From positions 1-6,289 of the forward strand of contig NZ_JAIWON010000159.1 in NCBI RefSeq assembly GCF_020216885.1: a stretch of 6,289 nucleotides of DNA, in the 5' to 3' direction. The stretch comes from Zymomonas sp. (GTDB taxonomy: Bacteria; Pseudomonadota; Alphaproteobacteria; Sphingomonadales; Sphingomonadaceae). This document shows positions 6,095-6,289 of the stretch, piece by piece; position 1 is the first letter of the stretch; each line of letters starts with the position of its first letter. The notes beneath the pieces are model-generated. The model had not been told where the DNA came from, searched no databases, and saw only the letters and a program-made list of their open reading frames with translations. Position numbers and translations under genes: made by a program.

Positions 6095-6129
6095 AAAAAA
6101 GGCCTAATGGGTTTCCATTGGCCTTTTTT
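6095..6129 (+). terminator. Rho-independent terminator of rpmJ
   Basis: GGCC plus AATGG pair with CCATT plus GGCC around a GTTT loop, with a single T bulge at 6105, followed by TTTTTT. A matching AAAAAA precedes the stem, so the structure can work on both strands. It would also stop any minus-strand transcription coming from beyond the window edge. Confidence 0.93.
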
Positions 6130-6198
6130 AGTGTCTGCGTTAGATCTATTTCAGCTCTGCGATAGATGGGTGATACCCCTTGTCTTATGAAAGGGTTT
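6130..6198. other. Short spacer between rpmJ terminator and repeat array
   Basis: No gene is seen. There are small possible stems (GGGT/ACCC near 6169-6178 and CCCTT/AAGGG near 6178-6195 followed by TTTT), which I consider weak and possibly chance. Confidence 0.4.
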
Positions 6199-6225
6199 TG
6201 CCAGATATAATTCAAATATCTGGCA
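6199..6225. repeat. 10-bp hairpin at the start of the heptamer array
   Basis: TGCCAGATAT and ATATCTGGCA form a perfect 10-bp stem with a 7-base loop (AATTCAA). The right arm runs directly into the tandem array, whose unit CTGGCAT repeats part of that arm. The left arm can therefore pair with any array unit over six or so bases. Confidence 0.7.
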
Positions 6226-6289
6226 TCTGGCATCTGGCATCTGGCATCTGGCATCTGGCATCTGGCATCTGGCATCTGGCATCTGGCAT
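6220..6289. repeat. Heptanucleotide tandem repeat (CTGGCAT)x10, cut by the window edge
   Basis: Bases 6220-6289 are ten exact consecutive copies of CTGGCAT with no substitution, running off the window end, so the true copy number is at least ten. Perfect identity points to recent slippage or ongoing copy-number change. The minus strand reads as a repeating MPDARCQ frame, but nothing supports coding. I see no gene start after it, so a role in phase variation, protein binding or neutral slippage cannot be told apart. Confidence 0.95.

Noticed and set aside
6069..6275. Minus-strand frame with repeating MPDARCQ
   Set aside because: The repeat is the translation of the heptamer array, and the frame then runs through the rpmJ terminator; it is not a plausible gene.
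6220..6289. CRISPR array or plasmid iterons
   Set aside because: The units are 7 bases with no spacers, which excludes CRISPR. Iterons are usually longer and lie near a replication gene, none of which is seen.

Overview
The window looks like chromosomal DNA of an alphaproteobacterium, most likely Zymomonas mobilis or a close relative. I base this on recall of Z. mobilis-type LdhA and phosphoglyceromutase proteins, a 41-residue alphaproteobacterial L36, moderate GC genes and AT-rich gaps. No database search was possible, so the species call is inference.

Layout from left to right. Bases 1-578 hold the 3' part of an IS5-family transposase on the + strand, broken by about four frameshifts and an apparent nonsense codon. 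An AT-rich stretch without a convincing gene follows, containing a clear minus-strand terminator (about 846-880). The D-lactate dehydrogenase gene ldhA (990-1985, minus) ends about 110 bases before that terminator. Upstream of ldhA is a 770-base intergenic region with many small inverted repeats and no convincing ORF. Next comes gpmA, the 2,3-bisphosphoglycerate-dependent phosphoglycerate mutase (2761-3447, minus), with a strong Shine-Dalgarno site and a 13-bp stem-loop behind it. Upstream of gpmA is a two-gene minus-strand operon: an exported glycine-rich DUF4136-like protein (4836-5648), overlapping by ATGA with a cytosolic-carboxypeptidase-like M14 zinc peptidase (3697-4839), which ends in a strong hairpin. 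Divergent from this operon is rpmJ (5928-6053, +), encoding ribosomal protein L36, followed by two hairpins, the second a textbook terminator. The right edge is an exact heptanucleotide tandem array (10 units, cut by the window end) that begins in the right arm of a 10-bp hairpin.

Functionally, gpmA (lower glycolysis) and ldhA (pyruvate to D-lactate, NADH re-oxidation) belong to the same fermentative carbon flow but look like separate transcription units. rpmJ is translation housekeeping. The DUF4136/M14 pair is the least understood part. I see no defence system, CRISPR array, phage module or clear new multi-gene system. The points most worth a second look are a Lys in LdhA where NAD-specific relatives have Asp, the DUF4136/M14 coupling, the heptamer array with its seed hairpin, the long perfect inverted repeat upstream of rpmJ, and the structured gap upstream of ldhA.
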